Shown one piece after another: positions 53,410-62,000 of a DNA stretch of 64,000 nt; position 1 is the stretch's first letter, and each line of letters starts with the position of its first letter. Position numbers and translations under genes: made by a program. Below the pieces are notes generated by a model. The model saw only the letters and a list, made by a program, of their open reading frames with translations. It made no database searches and was not told the origin of the DNA. This DNA comes from Micromonospora_I sp040659735 (GTDB taxonomy: Bacteria; Actinomycetota; Actinomycetes; Mycobacteriales; Micromonosporaceae), in the NCBI RefSeq assembly GCF_040659735.1, contig NZ_JBFANZ010000029.1, positions 1 through 64,000 on the forward strand, read 5' to 3'.

Positions 53410-53718
53410 TCAGGCCGTCGGCGGACAGCACACGCGCAGCAGCGCCTGCAGTTCCTGAAGCGCGCTGCTGATGCCGTTGCCGTCGGCGCAGTAGCGGACG
53501 GTCTTGCCTTCGCGTTGGGCGCGGACAACACCGCCGCGGCGCAGGATGGCCAGTTGCTCCGAGGCGGTGGACTGTCCGATGCCGAGTTCAGTGGCGATCT
53601 CGCCCACGCTGCGGGCGGCGCCGTCGGCGAACAGCAGCAGGATCTGTTGCCGGTTCTCGCTGGCCAGGGCGCGCAGGAAGTCTCGCGTCGCCTCGGTCAG
53701 TCCTGGTGTCTCGCTCAT
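53410..53718 (-). CDS. ArsR-family repressor
   Basis: A 102-residue winged-helix repressor: EATRDFLRALASENRQQILLLFADGAARSVGEIATELGIGQSTASEQLAILRRGGVVRAQREGKTVRYCADG. It ends in a vicinal Cys pair (LLRVCCPPTA), a possible metalloid-binding site, in place of the usual DNA-helix CVC. ATG 53718 behind GGGAGG. It is divergent from the ArsO-like gene and controls the shared operator. Confidence 0.88.
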   Translation of the reverse strand: MSETPGLTEATRDFLRALASENRQQILLLFADGAARSVGEIATELGIGQSTASEQLAILRRGGVVRAQREGKTVRYCADGNGISSALQELQALLRVCCPPTA

Positions 53719-53743
53719 GCACCACCTCCCCCGTGATCCTACC

Positions 53744-53789
53744 GACAACATCATATCGTCATTTCGCGTAACGACGATATGATGTTGTC
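53744..53789. promoter_or_regulatory. ArsR operator, 17-bp perfect inverted repeat
   Basis: GACAACATCATATCGTC (53744-53760) and its exact complement (53773-53789) around a 12-nt spacer. It contains a -10 TATGAT (53778-53783) six bases before the oxidase ATG, implying a leaderless transcript, and the mirror -10 for arsR. Confidence 0.8.
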
Positions 53790-54878
53790 ATGCCTCTCAT
53801 CGACATCCTGGTCATCGGCGGCGGACAGGCCGGTCTCGTCGCCGCGCACGCCGCCCGGCAACACGGCCTGCACGCACTCATCCTGGAAGGCGGGCCCACT
53901 GCGACGGGTTCGTGGTCGCGGTACTACGACAGCCTCAGGCTCTTCTCCCCCGCCCGATACAGCTCCCTTCCGGGATTCGCCTTTCCCGGGGATCCCGACC
54001 GCTACCCGACGCGCGACGAGGTCGTCGGCTACCTCGCCGACTACGCCGCCCGCCTGGACACCCCGATCGAGACAGCAACCCGGGTCACCGCGGTCGCCCG
54101 TACCGATGAGGGCTTTGCGGTCACCGCTGCCGATGGACGCGGGTTCGAGGCGCGCACGGTCGTCTCGGCGACCGGCGGCTTCGGCCGCCCCTACCGCCCA
54201 GACCTACCGGGACTCGACACCTTCGCCGGCACCGTGCTGCACTCGGCGGACTACCGCCGACCACAGCCGTTCGTCGGCCAGCGGGTGATCGTCGTGGGCG
54301 CCGGCAACTCGGCGGTCCAGATCGCGGCCGAGTTGGCCGAGGTCGCGCGGGTGACGCTCACGTCCCGCTCGCCGGTACGGTTCGCCCCGCAACGTCCCCT
54401 CGGCATCGACCTGCACGCCTGGCTGCACCGGACCGGAGCCGAACTGCTGCCACTGCGAGGGCGCCGGGGCGGCCGCGCGACACCGGTCCTCGACACGGGC
54501 CGCTACCGGGCGGCACTCGCCGATGGACGCCCCGACTGGCGGCCGATGTTCACCACGGTCGGACCGGAAGGTGTCGTGTGGGCCGACGGGACGACCGATG
54601 CGGTGGACGCGATCCTGCTCGCGACCGGCTTCCGCCCGGAAGTCAGCCACCTCGCGGGTTGCTACGGCCCGGATGGTCGCCCTGCGGTCGATGACCGCGG
54701 GCACCCGGTGCACACCGGTGGGGTGTCCACGACGGTGCCCGGCCTGGGTTTCGTAGGGCTCGAGCTGCAACGAGGGTTGGCTTCCGCGACGCTCCGAGGA
54801 GTCAGCCGCGACGCGCGACGGGTTATCCCGCGGGTCAACGCCGGTGTGCCGGCTCGGTCCGTCATCACGACGAGATGA
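53790..54878 (+). CDS. ArsO-like flavin monooxygenase
   Basis: A 362-residue FAD-dependent oxidoreductase. FAD motif LVIGGGQAGLVAAHAA, NADPH motif VIVVGAGNSAVQIAAELA, and the FxGxxxHS-like TFAGTVLHSADY of flavin monooxygenases. ArsO proteins of ars operons share this length and the PARYSSLPGFAFPGDPDRYPTRDEVVGYL stretch. Leaderless start at ATG 53790. Paired with ArsR, so arsenic or thiol stress is its likely context, although the substrate is unproven. Confidence 0.85.
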   Translation: MPLIDILVIGGGQAGLVAAHAARQHGLHALILEGGPTATGSWSRYYDSLRLFSPARYSSLPGFAFPGDPDRYPTRDEVVGYLADYAARLDTPIETATRVTAVARTDEGFAVTAADGRGFEARTVVSATGGFGRPYRPDLPGLDTFAGTVLHSADYRRPQPFVGQRVIVVGAGNSAVQIAAELAEVARVTLTSRSPVRFAPQRPLGIDLHAWLHRTGAELLPLRGRRGGRATPVLDTGRYRAALADGRPDWRPMFTTVGPEGVVWADGTTDAVDAILLATGFRPEVSHLAGCYGPDGRPAVDDRGHPVHTGGVSTTVPGLGFVGLELQRGLASATLRGVSRDARRVIPRVNAGVPARSVITTR

Positions 54879-54892
54879 AACGGGATAATGGC

Positions 54893-55621
54893 CTAGAGCC
54901 CGCCGGCGACCCGAAGCACGGCCCCCGTGGTGTACGAGGCTTCGGGACCGAGCAGCCAGACGATCGCCGCGGCGATCTCGTCGGCCTCGCCCGCCCGACC
55001 CAGCGGCACGTGCGGCGCGATCCTGGCCGGCCGGTCCGGCACGCCCGACGTCGCGTGGAGATCCGTCCAGATGGTGCCCGGTGACACCGTGTTGACCCGG
55101 ATGCCACGTCGACCGAGTTCCTTGGCCAGTCCCGTGGTGAGCGTGTCGGCGGCGGCTTTGGTGGCCGCGTAGTGCACGTACTCGCCAGGGCTGCCCAGCG
55201 TCGCCGCGGCCGAGGAAACGTTGACGATGGCGCCGCCGGCACCCATACGTCTGGCCGCCTGCTGGGCGCAGAGCACGTAGCCGATCAGATTGACATCGAC
55301 GACCCGGCGGAGGTCGGTCACGGTCAGGTCGACGAAGGGGCCGATGACGCTGGTGACACCGGCGTTGTTGACCAGGCCGGTCAGCTCCCCCAGCTCCTGC
55401 GCCGCGTCGAACAGCCGTACGACGTCGTCGGGATCGGCGGTGTCCACCCGCACCGCGACGCCTTGGCGTCCCGCGGCGTGCACCAGTTCCAGCACGGCGC
55501 TCGCGGCCGCCTCGTCACGCAGGTAGCAGAACGCGACGTCGTGTCCGGACTCGGCGAGGCGCCGCACGGTCGCCGCACCGATCCCCCGGCTGCCGCCGGT
55601 CACCACCGTCACCGGACTCAT
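54893..55621 (-). CDS. Short-chain dehydrogenase/reductase
   Basis: A 242-residue classical SDR. Cofactor motif VVTGGSRGIGAATVRRLA, NNAG, catalytic Ser in VNVSSAAATLG and YVHYAATKAAAD (Tyr, Lys). The ATG at 55621 with GAGGGGAG upstream is chosen over GTG 55630. It is convergent with the ArsO-like gene. Close in pattern to glucose dehydrogenase or ketoreductase (FabG-like) enzymes; substrate unknown. Confidence 0.9.
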   Translation of the reverse strand: MSPVTVVTGGSRGIGAATVRRLAESGHDVAFCYLRDEAAASAVLELVHAAGRQGVAVRVDTADPDDVVRLFDAAQELGELTGLVNNAGVTSVIGPFVDLTVTDLRRVVDVNLIGYVLCAQQAARRMGAGGAIVNVSSAAATLGSPGEYVHYAATKAAADTLTTGLAKELGRRGIRVNTVSPGTIWTDLHATSGVPDRPARIAPHVPLGRAGEADEIAAAIVWLLGPEASYTTGAVLRVAGGL

Positions 55622-55691
55622 GGGCGTCACTCCCCTCGGGCTTCGATGAGGTTATCCGTCGGTCACGGTCGATGTGGTGGCATCGCAACGG

Positions 55692-55729
55692 CCGGGGGCC
55701 CCGCCCGTGGATACGGACGGGGCCCCCGG
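55692..55729 (-). terminator. Terminator after the chemoreceptor
   Basis: A 17-bp stem (CCGGGGGCCCCGCCCGT and partner, one mismatch) with a GGAT loop, 12 nt past the chemoreceptor stop on the minus strand. Confidence 0.75.
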
Positions 55730-55741
55730 GCCGGCGGATGG

Positions 55742-57364
55742 TCAGCAGCGGAAGCCGTCGACGATCTTCTGGAGGTCGCCGCTCATCCGGGAGAGCTCCG
55801 ACGCGGCCGTCTGGGCCTGGAGCACTCCGGCACTGGTCGACTGCGCGGCGCTGGCCACCCCGGAGATGGTCCTGGCGATCTCGCTGGTGCCGACGGACGC
55901 TTCGGAGACCGTACGGGACACGTCGCTGGTGGTGACGCTCTGCTCCTCCACGGCGCTGGCGATCGTTGTCTGACGGTCGTTGATCTGCCCGATCACCTCG
56001 GTGATCTCGCCGATGGCCGCGATCGCGCTCCGCGTGTCGTTCTGGATCGCCTCGACCCGCCGGCCGATGTCCTCGGTCGCCCGTGCGGTCTGCTGCGCCA
56101 ACTCCTTGACCTCGCCGGCGACAACCGCGAAGCCCTTGCCGGACTCCCCCGCCCGGGCCGCCTCGATGGTGGCGTTGAGCGCGAGCAGGTTCGTCTGCTC
56201 GGCGATCGAGGTGACCAGCTTGATGACATTGTCGATCTCCGCGGATGACTCGCCGAGCCGGGTCATGGTTCGGGATGTCTCGTCGGCGAGACGGGCCGCG
56301 CTCGTGGCCACGGTGGAGGCCTCGGCGGAGTTGGCGGCGATCTCGCGGATCGAGGCGCCCATCTCCTCGGAGCTGGTCGCCACCGTCTGCACGTTCGCGC
56401 TGACCTGTTCGGCGGCGGTGGAGACGACCTCGGCCTGTGCGCTGGTCTCCTCGGCGGCGGCGGCGATCTGGACGCTGGTGGCGGAGAGTGCCTCGCTGGA
56501 GGTGGCCAGCGCGGTCGCGTTCTCGCCGAGCTGCTCCACGGTGGAGCGGAGCGAGTCGGAGGCGCGGTCGAGTTCACCGGCCATCCGGCCGAGTTCGTCG
56601 CGGCTGGTGATGCCGGCGCGGACGGTCAGGTCCCCTTCGGCCAGGGCGCTGGCGACGCGGGAGACGGCGGTCACGGACCGCATGATCGTCCGGGCCAGGA
56701 GCAGGGCGAGGGTGAGCGCGACGGCCAGGCCGACGACGAGCAGGCCGAGGATGAGGATCCGTCCGGTCTGGTAGGTGGTGCCGATGGCGGCGGCCTGGTC
56801 GGCGGCCTGCCGCTTTTCGGCGTCGACGAGTTCGTTCAGGGTCGCCGTGGCGGCCTGCCCCGCGGGTGACGCCTCCGAGTTCTGCACCTTCAGCATGGTC
56901 TCGGTGTCGCCCGTGCGGCTGGCGGGCAGCAGCTTGAGGTCCCGGATGGCCCGGTAGCTGGCCCACTGCGCGACGAACCGGAGGGTGAGGTTGCGGGCAC
57001 CGGGTGACACCTTCTTGTACCGCTCGAGCACCTCGTCGAGGGCGGCGTCGTCCTTCTTGATGACCTCGTCGTACTGCTGCTTGGCTGCGGCGTCTGTGAC
57101 GACCATGTGCAGGAGCACGCTGATGCGGCTCTGCCGGGTGGCGGCGTCGAGCTGGCCGAGCGTCGTGACGGCCGTGACGTTGTTGGAGTAGATCTGGTCG
57201 GCGCCCCGGTGCACCGATCCGAGCTGGCTGACCGCGACCGCCCCGACGGTCACCGCGCCGAAGGCCATGGAAAGTACGGCGGCGAGGATCTTCGTACGGA
57301 TGCTGAGGTCGCCCAGGCGGCGGCGGGGGGCGCGGCCCGGTTTGGGTGTGGCGTCGACACTCAT
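55742..57364 (-). CDS. Methyl-accepting chemotaxis protein
   Basis: A 540-residue membrane chemoreceptor. First helix near residues 27-47, four-helix-bundle sensor (QLGSVHRGADQIYSNNVTAVTTLGQLDAATRQSRI), second helix (ILILGLLVVGLAVALTLALLLA), HAMP (MRSVTAVSRVASALAEGDLTVRAGITSRDELG) and signalling hairpin TSIAEQTNLLALNATIEAARAGESGKGFAVVAGEVKELA. It should work with CheA/CheW elsewhere. No ligand is obvious. ATG 57364. Confidence 0.94.
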   Translation of the reverse strand: MSVDATPKPGRAPRRRLGDLSIRTKILAAVLSMAFGAVTVGAVAVSQLGSVHRGADQIYSNNVTAVTTLGQLDAATRQSRISVLLHMVVTDAAAKQQYDEVIKKDDAALDEVLERYKKVSPGARNLTLRFVAQWASYRAIRDLKLLPASRTGDTETMLKVQNSEASPAGQAATATLNELVDAEKRQAADQAAAIGTTYQTGRILILGLLVVGLAVALTLALLLARTIMRSVTAVSRVASALAEGDLTVRAGITSRDELGRMAGELDRASDSLRSTVEQLGENATALATSSEALSATSVQIAAAAEETSAQAEVVSTAAEQVSANVQTVATSSEEMGASIREIAANSAEASTVATSAARLADETSRTMTRLGESSAEIDNVIKLVTSIAEQTNLLALNATIEAARAGESGKGFAVVAGEVKELAQQTARATEDIGRRVEAIQNDTRSAIAAIGEITEVIGQINDRQTTIASAVEEQSVTTSDVSRTVSEASVGTSEIARTISGVASAAQSTSAGVLQAQTAASELSRMSGDLQKIVDGFRC

Positions 57365-57572
57365 CTCGTTCTCCTCGTGACGGACGTGAAGCTTGTTGAA
57401 CCTGCACCAACTGGTATCGGCGTCGGCGTGGACAACAGAAGGTGATCATGGCGTGACACGAACCTCCTCCGCGCGATCTTGCATATACGTCGATCGGTGT
57501 GTCCGTTCGACGTTGTCGCACGCGGCTGGTAGGAAAAGCAGCAATCAAACAGGTGTACGGAAGAGGGGTCTG

Positions 57573-58280
57573 ATGGCTGCCGCGAGCACCACTGTCCGAG
57601 GGTTGTCCACCGAGGAGCTGGCGACAATTCGCGAGTCCCTCGCGGCCGGTCGCAAGCCGAAGGTGATGTTCACCGAGGCGGCCGGGCAGATCGCGGGGCA
57701 GATCGGTCAGGTGGTGGAGCTGACCGATCCGGCCGTCTCCGAGGAGTGGGTGGTGGTCCGCTTCGGGCGTGACGAGTTGCCCTTCTCCCCTAGCGATCTG
57801 AGCATTCCGGCGAAGGGTGCGGTCCCTCGTCGGCCCGAGCCGAAGCCGGAGCCGGCCCCGGATCCCGGTCCGGAGCTCAAGCTGACGCAGCCGCCGGTGC
57901 CGGCGCCGCGCGAGGAGGCAACCATGACCAGTTCCCCGGTGGATCCGTCCCCCGCCTCGGGTGAGGCCAAGCCGGCACGGCGGGCGGTGAAGGCGGCCAA
58001 GCCGAAGGGGCCGGCCGGGCTGACCGTGACGTTGGCGTACGCGGATGGTGAGTGGACGGTGGGCGCGACGCAGGGCAGCAAGGCGCTGGCCAAGCCCTAC
58101 GTGATCAAGCCCGCTGAGGCGCTGAAGATGGTGAGCCTGATCGACGTGCCCGGTGTGCACGAGGCGGTGGAGCAGATCATGTCCGTGGAGCGGGCCGAGG
58201 CGGAGCAGCAGGCGGAGAAGCTCCGCGCGGAGTTGGCCGAGATCGAGGCACGACTGGCGGAGTTGCGCGACGTCGGCTGA
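57573..58280 (+). CDS. Conserved protein of unknown function (DUF6319-like)
   Basis: A 235-residue protein. Domain one (VRGLSTEELATIRESLAAGRKPKVMFTEAAGQIAGQIGQVVELTDPAVSEEWVVVRFGRDELPFSPSDL), then a Pro-rich linker, a second domain (GLTVTLAYADGEWTVGATQGSKALAKPYVIKPAEALKMVSL) and a C-terminal coiled coil (AEQQAEKLRAELAEIEARLAELRDV). It matches what I recall as DUF6319 in actinobacteria. Start ATG 57573 behind AAGAGGGG. Function unknown. Confidence 0.72.
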   Translation: MAAASTTVRGLSTEELATIRESLAAGRKPKVMFTEAAGQIAGQIGQVVELTDPAVSEEWVVVRFGRDELPFSPSDLSIPAKGAVPRRPEPKPEPAPDPGPELKLTQPPVPAPREEATMTSSPVDPSPASGEAKPARRAVKAAKPKGPAGLTVTLAYADGEWTVGATQGSKALAKPYVIKPAEALKMVSLIDVPGVHEAVEQIMSVERAEAEQQAEKLRAELAEIEARLAELRDVG

Positions 58281-58289
58281 CGGATGGCT

Positions 58290-58341
58290 GGACGACAGCG
58301 CGGGGGTCGGCGGAGGTGGGCCGACCCCCGCGCTGTCGTCC
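58290..58341. terminator. Strong hairpin terminator
   Basis: A 22-bp perfect stem (58290-58311 and 58320-58341) with an 8-nt loop between the DUF6319-like gene and the converging cydB; it may serve both. Confidence 0.85.
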
Positions 58342-58430
58342 GAGGTGGTGCCCGGCGGGGTGACGGGTCGCGCCGCCGGGACGTCAGGTGAGGGCGAATC
58401 CGCTCCGAGCGCTGCGGGGGCGGGCGTGCG

Positions 58431-59426
58431 TTAATCGGGGATGTTGGCCACGCCGATGCGCTTGCGGAAGACCCAGTAGGTCCAGCCCTGGTAGAGCAGC
58501 ACGATGGGGGTGAAGACGAGCGCGACCCAGGACATGATGGTCAGCGTGTAGGGGGTGGAGGCGGCGTTGCTGGTGGTGAGGGTCCCGGCGGCGTCGAGCG
58601 TGGAGGGCAGCACCGCTGGGAAGAGCGCGGTGAAGAGGGTGGCCACGGTGAGGCCGATGGCGGTCGCGGTCCCGGCGAAGGCGCGCCCTTCGCGGCGTAC
58701 CCGGTTGGCGGCCAGGGCGGCGAACAGGGCGAGGGCCGCGAGCACGGCGAGCACGACGGCGGCCGGGGTGTGTCTGATGGTGAGGGTCCAGGCGAGGAAC
58801 GCGATCGTCAGTGCGGCGGCGAGCGCGCCGGTGCGGCCGGCGAGGCGGGCGGCCCGGGTGCGGATGTCGCCGGTGGTCTTGAGGGCCAGGAAGAACGCGC
58901 CGTGGGTGACGAACAGGGTCAGGGTGGTGGCGCCGCCGAGCAGCGCGTAGGGGTTGAGCAGGTCGAGCAGGCCGCCGACGTATTCGTGGTCGGCGTCCAG
59001 CGGCACGCCGCGGGTGATGTTGGCGAAGGCGACGCCCCACAGCACGGCGGGGAGAAGTGAGCCGCCGATGATGGCGGCGTCCCAGCGGGCCTTCCATCGC
59101 GCCTCGGGGCGCTTGTGGCGGTATTCGAAGGCGACGCCGCGCAGGATCAGGGCGATGAGGATGAGCAGCAGCGGTAGGTAGAAGCCGGAGAAGAGGGTGG
59201 CGTACCACTCGGGGAAGGCCGCGAAGAGCGCTCCGCCGGCGGTGATGAGCCAGACCTCGTTGCCGTCCCAGACCGGCCCGATGGTGTTGATCAGGACGCG
59301 GCGTTCGCGGTCGTCGCGGCCGAGGACGGGCAGCAGGATGCCGACGCCGAAGTCGAAGCCTTCGAGGATGAAGTAGCCGGTGAACAGGGCGGCGATGAGC
59401 AGGAACCAGACGGTGGTGAGCTCCAC
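58431..59426 (-). CDS. cydB: Cytochrome bd oxidase subunit II
   Basis: A 331-residue membrane protein of CydB: YFILEGFDFGVGILLPVLGRDDRERRVLINTIGPVWDGNEVWLITAGGALFAAFPEWYATLFSGFYLPLLLILIALILRGVAFEYRHKRPEARWKARWDAAIIGGS. Overlaps nothing; starts at GTG 59426 behind TAGGAG, 9 nt after cydA ends. It completes the quinol oxidase for respiration at low oxygen. Confidence 0.96.
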   Translation of the reverse strand: MELTTVWFLLIAALFTGYFILEGFDFGVGILLPVLGRDDRERRVLINTIGPVWDGNEVWLITAGGALFAAFPEWYATLFSGFYLPLLLILIALILRGVAFEYRHKRPEARWKARWDAAIIGGSLLPAVLWGVAFANITRGVPLDADHEYVGGLLDLLNPYALLGGATTLTLFVTHGAFFLALKTTGDIRTRAARLAGRTGALAAALTIAFLAWTLTIRHTPAAVVLAVLAALALFAALAANRVRREGRAFAGTATAIGLTVATLFTALFPAVLPSTLDAAGTLTTSNAASTPYTLTIMSWVALVFTPIVLLYQGWTYWVFRKRIGVANIPD

Positions 59427-59435
59427 GACGGTCTC

Positions 59436-60848
59436 CTAGTAGGCGAAGGCGAGGGGGCGGTCGGCGTCGTCGTCGCGGTCGGGTTCCGGTGGCGGGGTGA
59501 GTTCGGGCAGCCCGGCTTTGGCATAGCGGACGAGCAGGCGGACCTCGACGACGGCGAGGGTGGCGTAGATGAGGGTGAAGGCGGTGAAGGAGGTCAGCAC
59601 CTCGGCGGTCGAGACGCTGACGGAGACGCCGTCGCGGGTGAGCATCTCGCCGAAGACGATCCAGGGTTGCCGGCCCATCTCGGTGAAGATCCAGCCGAAG
59701 CAGTTCGCGGCGAGCGGGAGCAGCGGCATGACCAGGCCCGCGCGCAGCAGCCACCGGGAGGAGGGGGTACGGCCGCGGCGCTGTGCCCACAGGGCCCAGA
59801 GGGCGATGAGAGCGGCGGCCATCCCGAAAGCGATCATGAAGCGGAAGCTCCAGTAGGTGACCGGAATGATCGGGGTGTAGCTGCCGGGGCCGTACTGGGC
59901 GGCGTATTCGGCCTGCAGGTCGTTGATGCCGCGGACCTCGCCGTCGAAGCTGCCGGTGCCGAGGAACGACAGCAGGCCGGGGATCTTGAGGGCGTAGAGT
60001 TCGCGGCTGCCGTCGAGGCTGCCGATGGTGAGCACGGAGAAGGCGGCCGGCTGCTCGCTCTCGTAGAGCCCTTCGGCGGCGGCCATCTTCATCGGCTGCA
60101 CCTCAGTCATGATCTTCCCCTGGATGTCGCCGGTGATGACCACGGCGGCGGCGGCGAGCAGGGTGGTCCAGGCGCCGATCCTGGTGGCGACGCGGTAGGC
60201 GCCGGTGTCGGGGCCGCCCGGGTGGCGGATGAGGTGCCACAGCGCGACCGAGACGACCAGGGAGCCGGCGACGAGGAAGCAGCCGGCGATGGTGTGCGGG
60301 AAGGTGACCAGGGCGACCTTGTTGGTCAGCACGGCGACGAAGTCGGTGAGTTCGGCGCGACCGGTGTCGGGGTTGATGCGGTAGCCGACGGGGTTCTGCA
60401 TCCAGGAGTTGGCGGCGAGGATGAAGTAGGCGCTGAGGATGCTGCCGAGCGCGGCGATCCAGATGGTGGCCAGGTGCACGCGCTTGGGTAGCCGGTCCCA
60501 GCCGAAGATCCACAGTCCGAGGAAGGTGGATTCGAGGAAGAAGGCGAGCAACGCCTCGATGGCCAGGGGCGCGCCGAAGATGTCGCCGACGAAGCGGGAG
60601 TAGTCGCTCCAGTTCATGCCGAACTGGAACTCCTGCACGATCCCGGTGACGATGCCCATCGCGAAGTTGATCAGGAAGAGCTTGCCGTAGAACTTGGTGA
60701 GTTTGAGGTAGCGGTCGTCCCCCGTGCGCAGCCAGACGGTTTGCAGGATGGCGACGAGCAGGGAGAGCCCGATCGTCAAGGGGACGAACAGGAAGTGGTA
60801 GACGGTGGTCACACCGAACTGCCAGCGGGCGATGTCGAGCGCGTCCAT
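59436..60848 (-). CDS. cydA: Cytochrome bd oxidase subunit I
   Basis: A 470-residue CydA. Heme ligands: His18 in TTVYHFLFVPLTIG, a second His in TFPHTIAGCF and the Met of IFTEMGRQPW. Quinol loop and GIVQEFQFGMNWSDYSRFVGDIFGAPLAIEALLAFFLESTFLGLWIFGWDRL are typical. First gene of cydAB with cydB 9 nt later. Upstream lie two operator-like repeats. High oxygen affinity, used at low oxygen or under stress. Confidence 0.96.
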   Translation of the reverse strand: MDALDIARWQFGVTTVYHFLFVPLTIGLSLLVAILQTVWLRTGDDRYLKLTKFYGKLFLINFAMGIVTGIVQEFQFGMNWSDYSRFVGDIFGAPLAIEALLAFFLESTFLGLWIFGWDRLPKRVHLATIWIAALGSILSAYFILAANSWMQNPVGYRINPDTGRAELTDFVAVLTNKVALVTFPHTIAGCFLVAGSLVVSVALWHLIRHPGGPDTGAYRVATRIGAWTTLLAAAAVVITGDIQGKIMTEVQPMKMAAAEGLYESEQPAAFSVLTIGSLDGSRELYALKIPGLLSFLGTGSFDGEVRGINDLQAEYAAQYGPGSYTPIIPVTYWSFRFMIAFGMAAALIALWALWAQRRGRTPSSRWLLRAGLVMPLLPLAANCFGWIFTEMGRQPWIVFGEMLTRDGVSVSVSTAEVLTSFTAFTLIYATLAVVEVRLLVRYAKAGLPELTPPPEPDRDDDADRPLAFAY

Positions 60849-60865
60849 GCGGGTCCCCCATCTCG

Positions 60866-60901
60866 TACTACGGGCAGTAGTAAATACTACAGCCCGTCGT
60901 A
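60866..60901. promoter_or_regulatory. Two BlaI/CopY-like operators upstream of cydAB
   Basis: TACTAC-GGGCA-GTAGTA (60866-60882, perfect) and TACTAC-AGCCC-GTCGTA (60885-60901, one mismatch), 19 nt apart, within 53 nt of the cydA start. The TACTAC...GTAGTA arms are the recognition pattern of BlaI/MecI/CopY repressors. The whole is also a larger palindrome. No such repressor gene is in the window. Confidence 0.65.
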
Positions 60902-60980
60902 GAGAGGGTCGGAGAGGGGCAGACGGTACCGGCTCGCCGCCCTCCGGCGTCCCGCGGCGGCTGTGCGACGATCACCGCTG

Positions 60981-61772
60981 ATGGACACGCCCACCTCTGA
61001 ATGGCAGCCACCCCGGCTATGGCTGCTGCTGCAGATTCTCGCCCGCGGCGTCGTCGGGCTGCTCGCCCGGCTGCAGGTCACCGGCGACGTCCCCGACGAA
61101 CTGCGGCGCGGCCCGCTGATCCTGGCCGCCAACCACATCAGCCCGTTCGATCCGATCGTGATGACCGCCGCCTGCCGGGTACGACGCATCGCCCCGCGGA
61201 TCATGGCAACCGGTGGACTGTTCCGCGCTCCGGTCGTCGGGTCCGCGATGCGCCACAGCGGGCACATCCGGGTCGACCGGCGCACCGCCACGGTGACCGC
61301 GGCCCTGTCCGAGGCCGCAGCCGCCGTCGCGTCCGGATCGGTGGTACTCGTCTACCCGGAAGGGCGCATCGGACTCGACCCCGGGATGTGGCCCGAGCGG
61401 GGCAAGACGGGCACCGCCCGGCTCGCGTTCGCCAGCGGCGCCACCGTCGTGCCGGTCGCGCAGTGGGGCGCCCACGCCGTCCTGCCGTACTCCGCTCCCC
61501 AAGGGCTGCTGCCGGCGCTGGTCAAAGCGATGCTGCGCCGGCCGGTCATCCGGGTGCACTTCGGCACGCCGGTCGACCTCTCCGGGCTGGACCCGACCAG
61601 ACCCGGCCACGCCCAGCAGGCCACCAACCGGATCATCGACGCGCTGACCGACACCCTCGCCCCGCTCCGCCCCGACGAGCCCGATCAGCCCCACCACGTC
61701 GACCCGACCAGGCCGAGCGACCCGCGGCGCAGCCCGCACCGTCCCGCCCGCCTCGGCCCACCCCCCGCGTAG
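60981..61772 (+). CDS. 1-acylglycerol-3-phosphate acyltransferase-like (PlsC)
   Basis: A 263-residue acyltransferase. The HxxxxD-type motif is NHISPFDPIVMTAACRV, and the glycerophosphate site VLVYPEGRIGLDPGMWPERGKTGTARLAFASGATVVPVAQWG. One N-terminal membrane segment (LWLLLQILARGVVGLL) anchors it. The ATG at 60981 is used. Makes phosphatidic acid or another acylated lipid; the Pro-rich C-tail (RPSDPRRSPHRP) is disordered. Confidence 0.88.
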   Translation: MDTPTSEWQPPRLWLLLQILARGVVGLLARLQVTGDVPDELRRGPLILAANHISPFDPIVMTAACRVRRIAPRIMATGGLFRAPVVGSAMRHSGHIRVDRRTATVTAALSEAAAAVASGSVVLVYPEGRIGLDPGMWPERGKTGTARLAFASGATVVPVAQWGAHAVLPYSAPQGLLPALVKAMLRRPVIRVHFGTPVDLSGLDPTRPGHAQQATNRIIDALTDTLAPLRPDEPDQPHHVDPTRPSDPRRSPHRPARLGPPPA

Positions 61773-62000
61773 CGCGAGCAGCATCCGCCGGTTGGACGCC
61801 TCCACCGCACGGCTCGGCGCCATACCCGCAGGACATCTCCCCGACGTCTCTGAGATGCGCCAGTGCGTGCCCGCTGGGGACGGGCTGATGCGCGATGGTC
61901 GGCGGTGACCTGCCGTACCCGACCCGACCGGGCACAGGATGTCGGGTCCGGCACGGTGTCCCCTCCCTAGCGTGAGTGACCAGTAAGGAAAGGGGACCAG

